From Caulobacteraceae bacterium UBA3198 (GTDB taxonomy: Bacteria; Pseudomonadota; Alphaproteobacteria; Caulobacterales; Caulobacteraceae), in the NCBI GenBank assembly GCA_002363865.1, contig DEWY01000009.1, positions 68,138-132,137 on the forward strand: DNA of 64,000 nt, read 5' to 3'. A program made the position numbers and the translations under genes. Under the pieces are notes generated by a model. That model did not search any database, was not told the DNA's origin, and was given only the letters and a program-made list of their open reading frames with translations. How positions within the stretch are numbered: position 1 is the first letter of the stretch; every line of letters begins with the position of its first letter. Below are positions 53,376 through 63,023 of the stretch, piece by piece.

Positions 53376-55235
53376 CTATTTGCGGAAGCGTTCGTAAATC
53401 CGCTGAGCCAGGGCCTGGCTGACCCCGTCCACCTTGGCCAGATCCTCCACCGACGCCCGCGACACGCCCTTGGCTGAGCCGAAGGCGTGCAGCAGAGCCC
53501 GCTTGCGACCAGGCCCCACCCCTTCGATCTCGTCCAGGGGGTTCTTCTTCATGTCGATGGCGCGGCGGACCCGATGGCTGCCGATGGCGAACCGGTGAGC
53601 CTCATCGCGCAGCCGCTGCAGGTAGTAGAGCACCGGCGACTTGGGCTCGAGCATGAAGGGGGTGCGCCCGGCCATGAAGAACCGCTCCAGGCCGGCGTCT
53701 CGGTCAGGCCCCTTGGCCACGCCCACCACGGCGATGTCGTCCACCCCGAGGTCGGCCATGATCTCCTGAGCCGCGGCTAGCTGACCTGCGCCGCCGTCGA
53801 TCAGCACCAGGTCCGGGCGCGGGGCGGCCTCGCCGGCCTCCTCGTCCTTGACCATGCGGGCGAAGCGGCGGCGCAGCACCTCGCGCATCATGCCGTAGTC
53901 GTCGCCCGGGGTGAGCTCGGTCCCCTTGATGTTGAACTTGCGATACTGGTTTTTCAGGAAGCCCTCAGGCCCGGCGACGATCATGCCGCCGACCGCATTG
54001 GTCCCCATGATGTGGCTGTTGTCATAGACCTCGATCCGCTCCGGCGGGGCGTCCAGTCCGAAGGCCTCGCAGACCCCGACCAGCAGCTTGGACTGGGCTG
54101 AGCTTTCGGCCATCCGCCGGCCCAGGGCCTCGCGGGCGTTGGTCAGGGCGTGCTCCACCAGCTGGCGCTTCTCGCCGCGAATGGGCTGGAGAATCTCCAC
54201 CTTGCGGCCGGCCTTCAGGGCGAAGGCCTCACACAGCAGGTCCCTGTCGGCGGGCTCCACATTGGTGAGGATCAGCTTGGGGATCGGCTTGTCCTCGTAG
54301 AACTGGCCGAGGAAGGCGGCCATGACATCGGCGGCCTCGTCGCTCTTGTCCACCCGGGGGAAGTATGCGCGGTTGCCCCAGTTCTGGCCGCCGCGGAAGA
54401 AGAAGACCTGGACGCAGGCCTGGCCGCCCTCGCCATGCAGGGCGATGATGTCGCCCTCCTCCAGGCTTTCGGGATTGATCTGCTGTTCCTGGGCGACGGA
54501 CGCCAGCGCTCGGATGCGGTCGCGCAGGCGCGCGGCCCGCTCGAACTCCATCTCGTCCGACGCGGTCTGCATCTCGGCCGACAGCTTGGCCATGACCGCC
54601 CGGCTCTTGCCCCGCAGGAAGGCTTCGGCCTCGTCCACCAGGGCGCCGTAGTCCTCCAGCGAGACCAGCCCCGTGCAGGGGGCGGCGCAGCGCTTGATCT
54701 GGTGCAGCATGCAGGGCCGGGTGCGGCTGTCATAGACGCTGTCGGAGCAGGACCGCAGCAGGAAGGCCTTCTGCAGGGTGTTCAGCGTCCGGTTCACCGC
54801 CCAGGCGCTGGCGAACGGGCCGAAATAGTCCCCCTTGATCGAATGGGCGCCGCGATGCTTGCGCAGCTGCGGGGCGTCATGGTCCCGGCGGATGACGATT
54901 TCGGGAAAGCTCTTGTCGTCCCGCAGCAGGACGTTGAACCGGGGCTTCAGCTGCTTGATCAGGTTGATCTCGAGCAGCAGGGCGTCGGTCTCGGTGCGGG
55001 TGGTGACGAACTCCATCGACCGGGTCAGATCGACCATCAGGGCGATCCGCTGGGTGTGGAACCGGCCCTGGGCGTACTGGGTCACCCGCTTCTTCAGCGA
55101 GCGCGCCTTGCCCACATAGAGCACCTCGCCGTCGTCACCGATCATCCGGTAGACGCCCGGGGCGTCCGGGAGGCGTTTGACCTGATCCTTGATGAGGGCG
55201 GCGCCGATCAGCGGCGCGGCGTCGCGTTCAACCAT
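53376..55235 (-). CDS. uvrC: Excinuclease ABC subunit C
   Basis: 619-residue nuclease that makes both incisions in nucleotide-excision repair after UvrAB damage recognition. Domains in order: GIY-YIG (APGVYRMIGDDGEVLYVGKARSLKKRV), the Cys-rich zone (LRSCSDSVYDSRTRPCMLHQIKRCAAPC), the UVR motif for UvrB contact (MEFERAARLRDRIRAL), the RNase H-like domain (IEVYDNSHIMGTNAVGGM, LVLIDGGAGQL), and two C-terminal HhH motifs (IEGVGPGRKRALLHAFGS, VDGVSQALAQRIYERF). The length is normal, and all catalytic segments are present. Confidence 0.97.
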   Translation of the reverse strand: MVERDAAPLIGAALIKDQVKRLPDAPGVYRMIGDDGEVLYVGKARSLKKRVTQYAQGRFHTQRIALMVDLTRSMEFVTTRTETDALLLEINLIKQLKPRFNVLLRDDKSFPEIVIRRDHDAPQLRKHRGAHSIKGDYFGPFASAWAVNRTLNTLQKAFLLRSCSDSVYDSRTRPCMLHQIKRCAAPCTGLVSLEDYGALVDEAEAFLRGKSRAVMAKLSAEMQTASDEMEFERAARLRDRIRALASVAQEQQINPESLEEGDIIALHGEGGQACVQVFFFRGGQNWGNRAYFPRVDKSDEAADVMAAFLGQFYEDKPIPKLILTNVEPADRDLLCEAFALKAGRKVEILQPIRGEKRQLVEHALTNAREALGRRMAESSAQSKLLVGVCEAFGLDAPPERIEVYDNSHIMGTNAVGGMIVAGPEGFLKNQYRKFNIKGTELTPGDDYGMMREVLRRRFARMVKDEEAGEAAPRPDLVLIDGGAGQLAAAQEIMADLGVDDIAVVGVAKGPDRDAGLERFFMAGRTPFMLEPKSPVLYYLQRLRDEAHRFAIGSHRVRRAIDMKKNPLDEIEGVGPGRKRALLHAFGSAKGVSRASVEDLAKVDGVSQALAQRIYERFRK

Positions 55236-55393
55236 GGCGACGATATAGGCGACTCCCGCCGCCAGACCCAGAGGCGCGGCGTTTGCACGCGGCGGGCAAG
55301 ATTGATGTCTTAAGACCAGCCCGCTATGGCGTTGAGACGCCTGTGGATCGCTTCCCCGGTGAGAGCGTTACCGGAAAACCACGGGGGCTAGCT

Positions 55394-56887
55394 TTGCCGC
55401 AGATCGATTTCAGGGCGCTCTTCGAGACCTTGCCGAGTCCACACATGGTGCTGGACCGTGACCTTTGTTTCGTCGAGGCCAATCTCGCCTACCAGCGGGT
55501 GACAGAGCGGACGCGCGACCAGCTCATCGGCGGCAATATCTTCGATCTGTTTCCCAATCCTGGCGAAGGCGGCCGGCGGTTGCGGGCGTCCCTGGAACGG
55601 GTGCTCACCACCGGCGAGTCTGACACCCTGGCGCTCATTCCCTACGCCATTCCACTTCCCGTCTCCCGGGGCGGCGGCTTTGAGATGCGGTTCTGGTCAG
55701 CGGTCCACACGCCGCTTTTCAACTCCGAAGGCGAGGTCGCCTATGTCCTTCAGAACACGGTGGACGTCACCGAAATCCAGCGGCTGAAGGACATGGCCTT
55801 TGGCCCGCCGGGCCAGGCGGAGGCCCCGCTTGAGAGCGCCACCCAGCTCTACCAGCGGGCCCAGGAGCTGCAGGAGACCAATCTGATCCTGGTCGAGGAG
55901 ACCAATCAGATCCGCAACCTGTTCATGCAGGCGCCCGGCTTCATGGCGGTGCTGATCGGGCCCGACCTTGTCTTCCGGCTGGTCAACAACGCCTATCAGA
56001 GCCTGATTGGCGGGCGCGCGGTGATCGGCCGGCCCTTGGCGGAGGCTCTGCCCGAATTGGAGGGCCAACACTTCCAGAACATTCTCCAGGAGGTGATGGT
56101 CACCGGCCAGCCCTATCTGGGCCGCGCCGCCAGCGTGATGCTGCAACGCCAGGCCGAAGGGCCGCCGGAAGAACGCTTCCTGGACTTCATCTACCAGCCG
56201 ATCCTTGACGCCCGCGGCGCGCCATGGGGCGTGTTTGTCGAGGGCAGCGATGTCACCGACCGGGTGCGGGCCGAACAGCAGCAAAAGCTCCTGCTGGACG
56301 AACTGAACCACCGGGTGAAGAACACGCTGGCCACCGTCCAGGCCATCGCCGCCCAGACCCTGCGCACCACCGCCAGTCCGGCCGCCTTCCGCGAGGCCTT
56401 CGAAGCCCGCCTGATGGCCCTGTCGTCGACCCACGACCTGCTGACCCAGTCGGTGTGGCAGGGCGCGCCCCTGAAGGACGTCATCCTGATGGAGCTGCGC
56501 CCCCATGGGGCGGAGCGCTACCAGCTGGAGGGTCCCGAGGTCGCCCTGTCGCCGGCAGAGACCCTCACCCTGGGCTTGGTCTTCCACGAGCTGGTGACCA
56601 ACGCCGCCAAGTATGGGGCGCTCTCAACCTCCGAAGGCTGCGTGCGGGTTCGCTGGGACGTCCGTGGAGATACAGGTCACCCGCGCCTTTACTTGACCTG
56701 GTCCGAAGACGGCGGCCCCCCGGTGTCCCCTCCGGTACGGCAGGGGTTCGGCTCACGTCTCATCGAACGCAGTCTGCAAGGCGATATCGACGGCAAGGCG
56801 AGCCTGGAATTCGCGCCGGGCGGCCTGAAATGCCATCTTCGTCTTCGCCTCAGCGCCCAGCGCGCCGGGGACGAGGCCGCCGCCTGA
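55394..56887 (+). CDS. HWE-family sensor histidine kinase with two PAS domains
   Basis: 497 residues from a TTG at 55394 with GGGGG seven bases upstream; other upstream starts would add a Pro/Gly-rich non-conserved stretch. There is no membrane segment. PAS 1 covers about 5-130 and PAS 2 about 178-290, with a short coiled coil (QLYQRAQELQETNLILVEETNQIRN) between them. The kinase core has His306 in LLDELNHRVKNTLATVQAIA and an ATP-binding part with GLVFHELVTNAAKYGALS, and lacks the usual F-box, as expected for HWE/HisKA_2. It may respond to light or redox through a PAS cofactor; the typical LOV Cys motif NCRFLQ is not present. Divergent from uvrC. Confidence 0.88.
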   Translation: MPQIDFRALFETLPSPHMVLDRDLCFVEANLAYQRVTERTRDQLIGGNIFDLFPNPGEGGRRLRASLERVLTTGESDTLALIPYAIPLPVSRGGGFEMRFWSAVHTPLFNSEGEVAYVLQNTVDVTEIQRLKDMAFGPPGQAEAPLESATQLYQRAQELQETNLILVEETNQIRNLFMQAPGFMAVLIGPDLVFRLVNNAYQSLIGGRAVIGRPLAEALPELEGQHFQNILQEVMVTGQPYLGRAASVMLQRQAEGPPEERFLDFIYQPILDARGAPWGVFVEGSDVTDRVRAEQQQKLLLDELNHRVKNTLATVQAIAAQTLRTTASPAAFREAFEARLMALSSTHDLLTQSVWQGAPLKDVILMELRPHGAERYQLEGPEVALSPAETLTLGLVFHELVTNAAKYGALSTSEGCVRVRWDVRGDTGHPRLYLTWSEDGGPPVSPPVRQGFGSRLIERSLQGDIDGKASLEFAPGGLKCHLRLRLSAQRAGDEAAA

Positions 56888-56898
56888 CGCCTGGCAGC

Positions 56899-58686
56899 CT
56901 AGATCCGGTACCCTCCGGCCGAGAGCTTGGTGAAGACCGTCTTGGTGATCTTCACATACCCCTTGTCCGGATCCTTGAAATACAGGGGCTGCTTCATCTT
57001 GGCCGGATCGAAGCCCTGCTCGACAAGGTCGACCTTGCGCTGTTTGAATGTCCCCGTGGTCTCCATGGCCGGCAGCATCCGCAGGAAGAGCGGCTGGGCA
57101 TAGGCCGGCAGCTCGCGCCCCACATGTTCGGCGAAGGCCGCCAGATCGAAGGTCTCGTCCGTGACCAGGGCGGCCATGCCGGCCCGGCCGTCGGCGCCGG
57201 GCACCTCCACCCCGTAGACATTGGCTTCGCGCACGCCGGGCGCCTCCTGCAGGCGTGAGGCCACCTCGTTGGTGGAGACGTTCTCGCCCTTCCAGCGGAA
57301 GGTGTCGCCGATCCGGTCGACGAAGTAGAAATAGCCCTCGGCGTCCTGCTGCATCAGGTCTCCGGTGCGGAACCAGGCATCCCCCCGCTCGAAAACGTCG
57401 CGCAGCACCTTCTTGTCGCTGGCGGCCTTGTCCACATAGCCGGTGAATTCGGCCCGGGCGTCGCCGCCGATGCGGCCGATACATTCGCCGATCTGGCCGG
57501 GTCCGCACTCGACGCAGAAACCATCGCCCCCCCGGATGGGGACCTCGTTCTCCACGTCAAACTGCACCAGCCGGAAATTGAAGCGCTTGCGCAGATAGCG
57601 CGGCACCCGCCCGATGGCGCCGACCTTCCCGTCGAAATTGAACATCGACACATTGCCTTCCGTGGAGCCGTAGAACTCCAGGATGTCGGGAATGCGGAAG
57701 CGGCTCTTGAGCACCGGCCACACGTCAGGACGCAGGCCGTTGCCGAAGGCCAGGCGCAGCTTGTGCCGGGTCTCGTCCTCGGATTGGGGATGGTTCACCA
57801 GATAGCGGCACAGCTCGCCGATATAGACGAACATGGTCGCACCCTCGGCCACGATGTCCGGCCAGAACTGAGTGGCGGAGAACTTCTTCTTCAGCACCAC
57901 CGAGCCGCCGTTCAGCAGGGCCGCCCCCAGGGCGCAGAGGCCGCCGGTGGCATGATAGAGCGGCAGGGCCACATAGATTCGGTCGCTGTCTCGGGCGCCT
58001 GTGGAGCCGGCGAAGCCACGCATATAGAGCTGGGCCCGCACATGGGTGATGCGGGCAGCCTTGGGCAGGCCTGTGGTGCCGCTGGTATAGATGAACAGAC
58101 AGGTGTCGCGGGCGGTCATGCCCTCGCGGACGCTGCGATCGGGGGGCAGCTGGCTGCAGCTTTTCAGCGCCTGGATCAGGTCGCGCTGTTCATTGCGCGC
58201 CTCGCCGAGCACCCACTGCTGGACATGGGCTTCCAGCCCATCCTTGACCTCTTCGAAGGCCGGGGAGGTCTCAGGATCGACGATGCAGTGGCTGGCGCCG
58301 GAAATGTTCAGGCAGTGGGCGAGCGCCGCGCCGGTCAGCTGATTGTTGATCAGGGCGGTGATGACGCCGACCTTGGACAGGCCATACCAGACGCAGAAAT
58401 ATTCCAGCCGGTTGGGCATGAACAGCGCCACCGTCTGGCCCCGCCGCAGGTTCAGTCCCTTGGCCCAATGGGCGTAGCGATTGGCGATCCCGTCGAGTTC
58501 GGCATAGGTGACCGTGCGACCTTCGAAGGTCATGGCCGGCCGGTCGCGCCACTGATCGACCGCCGCCTGCAGATCGTCGCAAATCAGGTTGGGCGAGTCG
58601 GGAGAGATCGACTTCACCCGTTTGAGCGTACGCCGCAGCTTGCGCAGAAACCGCAACTCACGTCCTAGCCGGGCTTTCCAACGCAT
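56899..58686 (-). CDS. Long-chain acyl-CoA synthetase, FATP/FadD6-like
   Basis: 595-residue adenylating enzyme of the fatty-acid transport protein/very-long-chain group. The ATG at 58686 follows AGGGGG. The N-terminus is basic (MRWKARLGRELRFLRKLRRTLKRVKS), possibly for membrane contact. The AMP-binding motif is FIYTSGTTGLPKAARITH. Later motifs are ILEFYGSTEGNVSMFNFDG, the hinge FRTGDLMQQDAEGYFYFVDRIGDTFRWKGENVSTNEV and the end MLPAMETTGTFKQRKVDLVEQGFDP, which is typical for FATP-like enzymes. It would activate imported or long-chain fatty acids, or similar side-chain acids. Confidence 0.92.
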   Translation of the reverse strand: MRWKARLGRELRFLRKLRRTLKRVKSISPDSPNLICDDLQAAVDQWRDRPAMTFEGRTVTYAELDGIANRYAHWAKGLNLRRGQTVALFMPNRLEYFCVWYGLSKVGVITALINNQLTGAALAHCLNISGASHCIVDPETSPAFEEVKDGLEAHVQQWVLGEARNEQRDLIQALKSCSQLPPDRSVREGMTARDTCLFIYTSGTTGLPKAARITHVRAQLYMRGFAGSTGARDSDRIYVALPLYHATGGLCALGAALLNGGSVVLKKKFSATQFWPDIVAEGATMFVYIGELCRYLVNHPQSEDETRHKLRLAFGNGLRPDVWPVLKSRFRIPDILEFYGSTEGNVSMFNFDGKVGAIGRVPRYLRKRFNFRLVQFDVENEVPIRGGDGFCVECGPGQIGECIGRIGGDARAEFTGYVDKAASDKKVLRDVFERGDAWFRTGDLMQQDAEGYFYFVDRIGDTFRWKGENVSTNEVASRLQEAPGVREANVYGVEVPGADGRAGMAALVTDETFDLAAFAEHVGRELPAYAQPLFLRMLPAMETTGTFKQRKVDLVEQGFDPAKMKQPLYFKDPDKGYVKITKTVFTKLSAGGYRI

Positions 58687-58902
58687 AAGCACCCCCTGAA
58701 TACGCCTACCTTGGCGGTCGGTTCCGTAAGGGGTCAAGCCGTGCCGGCGACCTTAGGGGATCGGAGGGCCCGATTAGCGGCGGTGTGGCCGCCCTGCACC
58801 GCAGCTCGGGTGCGGCCGGACGCCGCAGCCCAGACCCGCGTAAGGATTGCCTAACGCCGCCTGGGCGATGGTTCGTCCACCGCAGAAGGTGGGATTGCCA
58901 GC

Positions 58903-59127
58903 ATGTTCAAGGCGTTGTTTTCGCAAGGCATGGCCGAATGGGCCACCGCCAGCCTGGTCTTCATTTCCGGCGCCATGGCAGGGCGACTGCTGGCCACCGG
59001 CATGAGCGAGACCCAGGCCCTGGGCGCCGTCCTCGCCATTCTAGGCTCGCTCACCGCCGCCGTGGCCGTTCGGGTCTGGCCGGTCGAGGATCCCGTGGAA
59101 GCCCGGGCCCGGAAACGGCAGGACTAG
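58903..59127 (+). CDS. Small two-helix membrane protein
   Basis: 74 residues. The two hydrophobic stretches (ATASLVFISGAMAGRLLATG and ALGAVLAILGSLTAAVAVRVW) would form a hairpin in the inner membrane, with a charged C-terminus (EDPVEARARKRQD) in the cytoplasm. A G-rich site (AAGGTGGG) lies ten or so bases before the ATG. It precedes the CHASE4-type kinase gene by 97 bases on the same strand. No family is recognised. Confidence 0.7.
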   Translation: MFKALFSQGMAEWATASLVFISGAMAGRLLATGMSETQALGAVLAILGSLTAAVAVRVWPVEDPVEARARKRQD

Positions 59128-59224
59128 ACCCGGGCGACCGCACCGCATATCTCATCTACCAGTGTTTTTTGGGACTCGGGAGAGCTTGTCTCTGAAGGCG
59201 ATCGGGGGACTTGAGGACAGCGAG

Positions 59225-61240
59225 ATGCGTCGCCTCAGCAACCGCAATCTGTTGGCGCCCGCTGTGGCGATCGCCGTGTCGGCCATGGCCGTCTTCATCC
59301 TCAGCCTCGTGCTGTGGAGCCGCAGCGTTGACGCGCAGACCCTCGCCCGGGAAGAAGAGCTGGTGCGCCAGGGGCTCGTCACCGCCATCGCCGAGGTGGA
59401 GGCCGCCCTGGTCACCGAGACCACCTGGGACGAGGTCGTCCTCTATCTCGACAACCGGCGCGATCTGGCCTGGGCCGATGTCAATCTCGACGATTTCTAC
59501 GCCCTGGGTTTCAATTTCAGCGAGCTGACCGTCCTCGATCCTCAGGACCGGCCGATCTATCACCGCCGTGGCCGCGACCGCGCGCCGCTGGATGAGGCGA
59601 CCACAGACATTTTTGACGGTCTGCTGGCCGATGTGAGGGCGGCCGAGGCGCAGCGTCCGCCCCTCGACGGCGCCGACACCCCCTGGGACACCATGCCGGC
59701 GCCCATCCAAGCCAGCGGCTTCGCCGTCCTCGACGGGCGCAATGTGCTGGCCACGGCCACCCTCATCCAGCCAGATGTAGGATCGGCCATGCCCCGCGAG
59801 GATCGCGGACTGGTCATGCTCACCCTGCTCCCGGTCCGTGAGGTCTCCATCGATCTGCTGGCTGAACGATATCAGTTGGCGGACATGCGCACCGGCCTCG
59901 GGGAGGCCCACGTCAGGCCGGGCGACGCTCAAGTGCGGATGGACGTGCTGGAGTCCGATGCGCCCCTGGTCCTGGCCTGGACCCCTCAGACGCCCGGCGC
60001 CGTCCTGCTACGCAGCTCCATCCTGCCGATCCTCGCCGTCCTGCTGACCTTTGGCGCGGTGGGAGCGGTGATGGTCGTACGGGCCCGCCACGCCTGGCGC
60101 CAGCAGATGGCGGCCCAGCGCACCCAGACCGAGTTCCTGGCCAATATGAGCCACGAGATCCGCACGCCCTTGAACGGCGTCTGCGCCGTGGCTGCGGCCC
60201 TGGAGGCCACGCCGCTGACGCCGGTCCAGCGCAACATGGTGGAGATTATCCGCTCCTCGGGCATCAGCCTGGAACGTCTGCTCTCGGACCTGCTGGACGT
60301 GGCGCGGATGGAAACCAGGTCTGTCCGGGTCAGCCGCGAGGCCTTCAACCTGGCCGAAGCCGCCCGGACCCTCGAGACTCTGTTGCGGCCGCGGGCCGAG
60401 GAGAAGGGGCTCGCCCTAATCCTCGATATCCCGCCGGAGGCTGAGACTCAGGTGCTGGGCGACCCCGTGCGCCTGAAGCAGGTGCTGGCCAACCTCATGA
60501 CCAACGCCATCAAATTCACCCAGGCCGGCGATGTCCATGTCAGCCTCAGGCCCCTGGGCGAGGACCGGTGGCGCCTGCAGGTGGATGACACCGGAATGGG
60601 GTTTGATCCCGCCCGAAAGGCCGAGCTTTTCAAGCGTTTCGCCCAGGGCGACGCCAGCATCGGACGACAGTTCGGCGGCATGGGCCTGGGGCTGGCGATC
60701 AGCCGCGAACTGGTCGAACTGATGGGCGGGGTTCTGGACGCGGAGAACCGCCCAGCGGGCGGCGCGTCGTTCTGGGCCGACATCCCCCTTCCCGCGGCCG
60801 GCGCGGCGTCCGAACAAGACATGCCGCAACAGGCCGCCCCCAAGGCTCGCCCCCTGCGCATCCTGGTCGCCGACGACCATCCCGTGAACCGTCAGGTGGT
60901 CGAAGTCCTGCTGGCGGAGTTCGATGTGGAGCTTGTGCTGGCCGAGAACGGGCTGGAAGCCTGCCAGGCCTTCGAGACCTCGGCCTTCGACATCGTCCTG
61001 ATGGACATGCAGATGCCAGTGATGGACGGCCTCACCGCCATCCGGAACATCCGCGCCAAGGAAGACGCCGCCCATCAGGGCCGCACGCCGATCATCATGC
61101 TGACGGCCAACACCCTGCCCGAGCACCAGGCGGCCAGCCTCGCGGCCGGGGCCGACCTGCACATGCCCAAGCCCATCGAGCCCGAACGCCTCATCGCGGT
61201 CCTGCAGAGCGTCGCCGACGGCCAGGGCGCCGCGGCCTGA
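59225..61240 (+). CDS. Hybrid sensor histidine kinase with periplasmic CHASE4-like domain
   Basis: 671 residues. The ATG at 59225 has GAGGA seven bases upstream. TM1 (about 9-31) and TM2 (about 264-285) enclose a periplasmic domain of some 230 residues with a CHASE4-like start (EAALVTETTWDEVVLYLDN) and YHRRGRDRA. Inside the cell follow HisKA with His310 (FLANMSHEIRTPLNGV), HATPase_c (LMTNAIKFT, DDTGMGFD, GGMGLGLAISRELVELMGG) and a receiver domain (ILVADDHPVNRQ, VLMDMQMPVMDG, MPKP). The N-box and both G-boxes are intact. The ligand of CHASE4 domains is generally unknown. Confidence 0.9.
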   Translation: MRRLSNRNLLAPAVAIAVSAMAVFILSLVLWSRSVDAQTLAREEELVRQGLVTAIAEVEAALVTETTWDEVVLYLDNRRDLAWADVNLDDFYALGFNFSELTVLDPQDRPIYHRRGRDRAPLDEATTDIFDGLLADVRAAEAQRPPLDGADTPWDTMPAPIQASGFAVLDGRNVLATATLIQPDVGSAMPREDRGLVMLTLLPVREVSIDLLAERYQLADMRTGLGEAHVRPGDAQVRMDVLESDAPLVLAWTPQTPGAVLLRSSILPILAVLLTFGAVGAVMVVRARHAWRQQMAAQRTQTEFLANMSHEIRTPLNGVCAVAAALEATPLTPVQRNMVEIIRSSGISLERLLSDLLDVARMETRSVRVSREAFNLAEAARTLETLLRPRAEEKGLALILDIPPEAETQVLGDPVRLKQVLANLMTNAIKFTQAGDVHVSLRPLGEDRWRLQVDDTGMGFDPARKAELFKRFAQGDASIGRQFGGMGLGLAISRELVELMGGVLDAENRPAGGASFWADIPLPAAGAASEQDMPQQAAPKARPLRILVADDHPVNRQVVEVLLAEFDVELVLAENGLEACQAFETSAFDIVLMDMQMPVMDGLTAIRNIRAKEDAAHQGRTPIIMLTANTLPEHQAASLAAGADLHMPKPIEPERLIAVLQSVADGQGAAA

Positions 61241-61243
61241 CCT

Positions 61244-62854
61244 TCAGAAGCTGGACGACAGGGAGATGAAGCCCCGCAGTCCCTTGGACGTGTGCGCATA
61301 GGGCGTCCGGGTCAGCGGCTTGGCCAGTTCGAAGCGCAGGCTGAGTCGATCCTTGAACACCAGCCGGACCCCGGCGCCGGCCGAGGCCAGGTCCATGGAC
61401 TCCCAGCCGGGGGCGGCGTTGTAGTTCCAGACCTTCGCCCCGTCGATGAAGCCATAGGTCTGGAAAAAGGTCAGGGGCCGCAGCTGGGGATCCCAGCCCA
61501 CCCTCAGCTCCGCCTGGCCGGAGACGCCGCGGTCGCCCATGATCTCGGCATAGTCATAGGCGCGGCCCACTGGCAGCCCGCCCGCGGCGAATTCCTCGGA
61601 CGCCAGCAGCGGGTCTGGCGACCACTGGCCGGTCGCCGCCACATACAGGCCCGCCTTCGCGCCAAGGTCCCGGTAATGGGAGCCGTGGACATTGACCTTC
61701 CAGAAGCGGCCGCTGGCGTCCCAACGGGTGCGGCCGTCACGGTCTGGGCCGCCCAGACCGCCAAAACCCCGGCTGACCTGAGCATAGGCTGTGGAATAGG
61801 CGCCCGCCCCCCGGCGCTCCCCCTGCAATGCCAGGCGCGCCACGGCCAGTTCGTCGACCAGATCGGCGTTGGTCCAGTTCTGCTCCACCCGCCGGGCGTC
61901 AGCCTGAGCGGTGAACCAGAGGGAATGGTCCTGCCGGCGGGTCATCGGCAGGGTCAGCCTCAGGCTGGCCGACTGGCTTTCGTTGCCCAAGGCCGCGGCC
62001 AGGCCGTCGGAGTCGCCGTCGGCGCTCGAGGCGGCGAGGGTCCCGCGCAATTGCCCGCCGCCCGGCAGGGGCGCGCCATAGGAGATGTCCACCTGAGTGA
62101 AATTGGGCGCAGATCCCGGCGTGGTCAGGACGCCAAGGCCCAGCTGGTCGCCCGAGCGCAGGGCTGAATTGACCGCGCCCCTTGCATAGACCTGCCATGG
62201 CCCGGCCTGCTCGCCGCCGCGATTGTCCGCATAGACCTGACCCTCCAGCCGTTTGAGCTTGGTGCTCACCACCAGCCGGTGACGCGCCGGATCGTCGAAA
62301 TCAGGTTCCAGCCGCGCGCTCACCTTTACGCCGGGCAGGTCGTTGGCCAGGGCCAGACGGCGATCAAGGTCCGCCAGCTTCAAGGGGCGGATGTCGACGA
62401 GGTCGCCCAGCAAGGCGCCGACGGCGGGCACGGCGTCCCCCTCGAAGGCCACCTCGCCCACATAGCCCTCATAGACGACGAGACGGGCGTGCCCATCGGG
62501 GTTCACCTGCCGGGGCGTGGCGGCCCGAGCGAGGAAATAGCCATCTCTGCGGTAGTGGTCGGTGAGGGCCTGGGCGACGCCGGCCAGATCGGAAATCCCG
62601 ACCTCGGTGGCCAGGGCGTTGGCGTAAAGCGGTGCAAGATCACCCTGCGGGTAGGCGCTGACCCCGTCGATCGTCAGGCCATTGAGGACGAAGCGGTCAT
62701 CGGCCAGGGCGTCCCGCGTCGTGGCCTCGACAGCTTCATCCTCGGCGCGAGCCAAGGCGCGATCGGCCGGTCCGCCCCCGAACCCTGCGGTCAGAATGGC
62801 TGCGACGGACGCCAAAGCGGACGTCGCAAGACGCAGAACCACACGCGCAGACAC
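61244..62854 (-). CDS. TpsB-type outer-membrane transporter (ShlB/FhaC/HecB family)
   Basis: 536 residues starting with GTG five bases after GAGGG. After a signal peptide and a short linker come two POTRA-like segments (FVLNGLTIDGVSAYPQGDLAPLYANAL, VGEVAFEGDAVPAVGALLGDLVDIRPLKLADLDRRLALANDLPGVKV) and a 16-stranded barrel region ending GLRGFISLSSSF. The motif RRDGYFLARAATPRQV in the first POTRA is family-typical. Proteins of this kind secrete one large TpsA partner across the outer membrane. The divergent neighbour is a FecR-domain protein, and the true TpsA may lie beyond the window. Confidence 0.9.
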   Translation of the reverse strand: MSARVVLRLATSALASVAAILTAGFGGGPADRALARAEDEAVEATTRDALADDRFVLNGLTIDGVSAYPQGDLAPLYANALATEVGISDLAGVAQALTDHYRRDGYFLARAATPRQVNPDGHARLVVYEGYVGEVAFEGDAVPAVGALLGDLVDIRPLKLADLDRRLALANDLPGVKVSARLEPDFDDPARHRLVVSTKLKRLEGQVYADNRGGEQAGPWQVYARGAVNSALRSGDQLGLGVLTTPGSAPNFTQVDISYGAPLPGGGQLRGTLAASSADGDSDGLAAALGNESQSASLRLTLPMTRRQDHSLWFTAQADARRVEQNWTNADLVDELAVARLALQGERRGAGAYSTAYAQVSRGFGGLGGPDRDGRTRWDASGRFWKVNVHGSHYRDLGAKAGLYVAATGQWSPDPLLASEEFAAGGLPVGRAYDYAEIMGDRGVSGQAELRVGWDPQLRPLTFFQTYGFIDGAKVWNYNAAPGWESMDLASAGAGVRLVFKDRLSLRFELAKPLTRTPYAHTSKGLRGFISLSSSF

Positions 62855-63023
62855 AACGGCCCTCAGGATTGCGAATAGGGTTAATCAGGGTGGCCCAAGA
62901 AGGTGAACAGCCTGCTAACGATATAAAATTGTTCAAAGATTAGGGCTCGGTTAGCCCTGAGCGTTTAGGCCTGAGGTTCGATCTATCGCCGCTGAAGCGC
63001 GGCCTAGCCTGAAGGCATAGAAG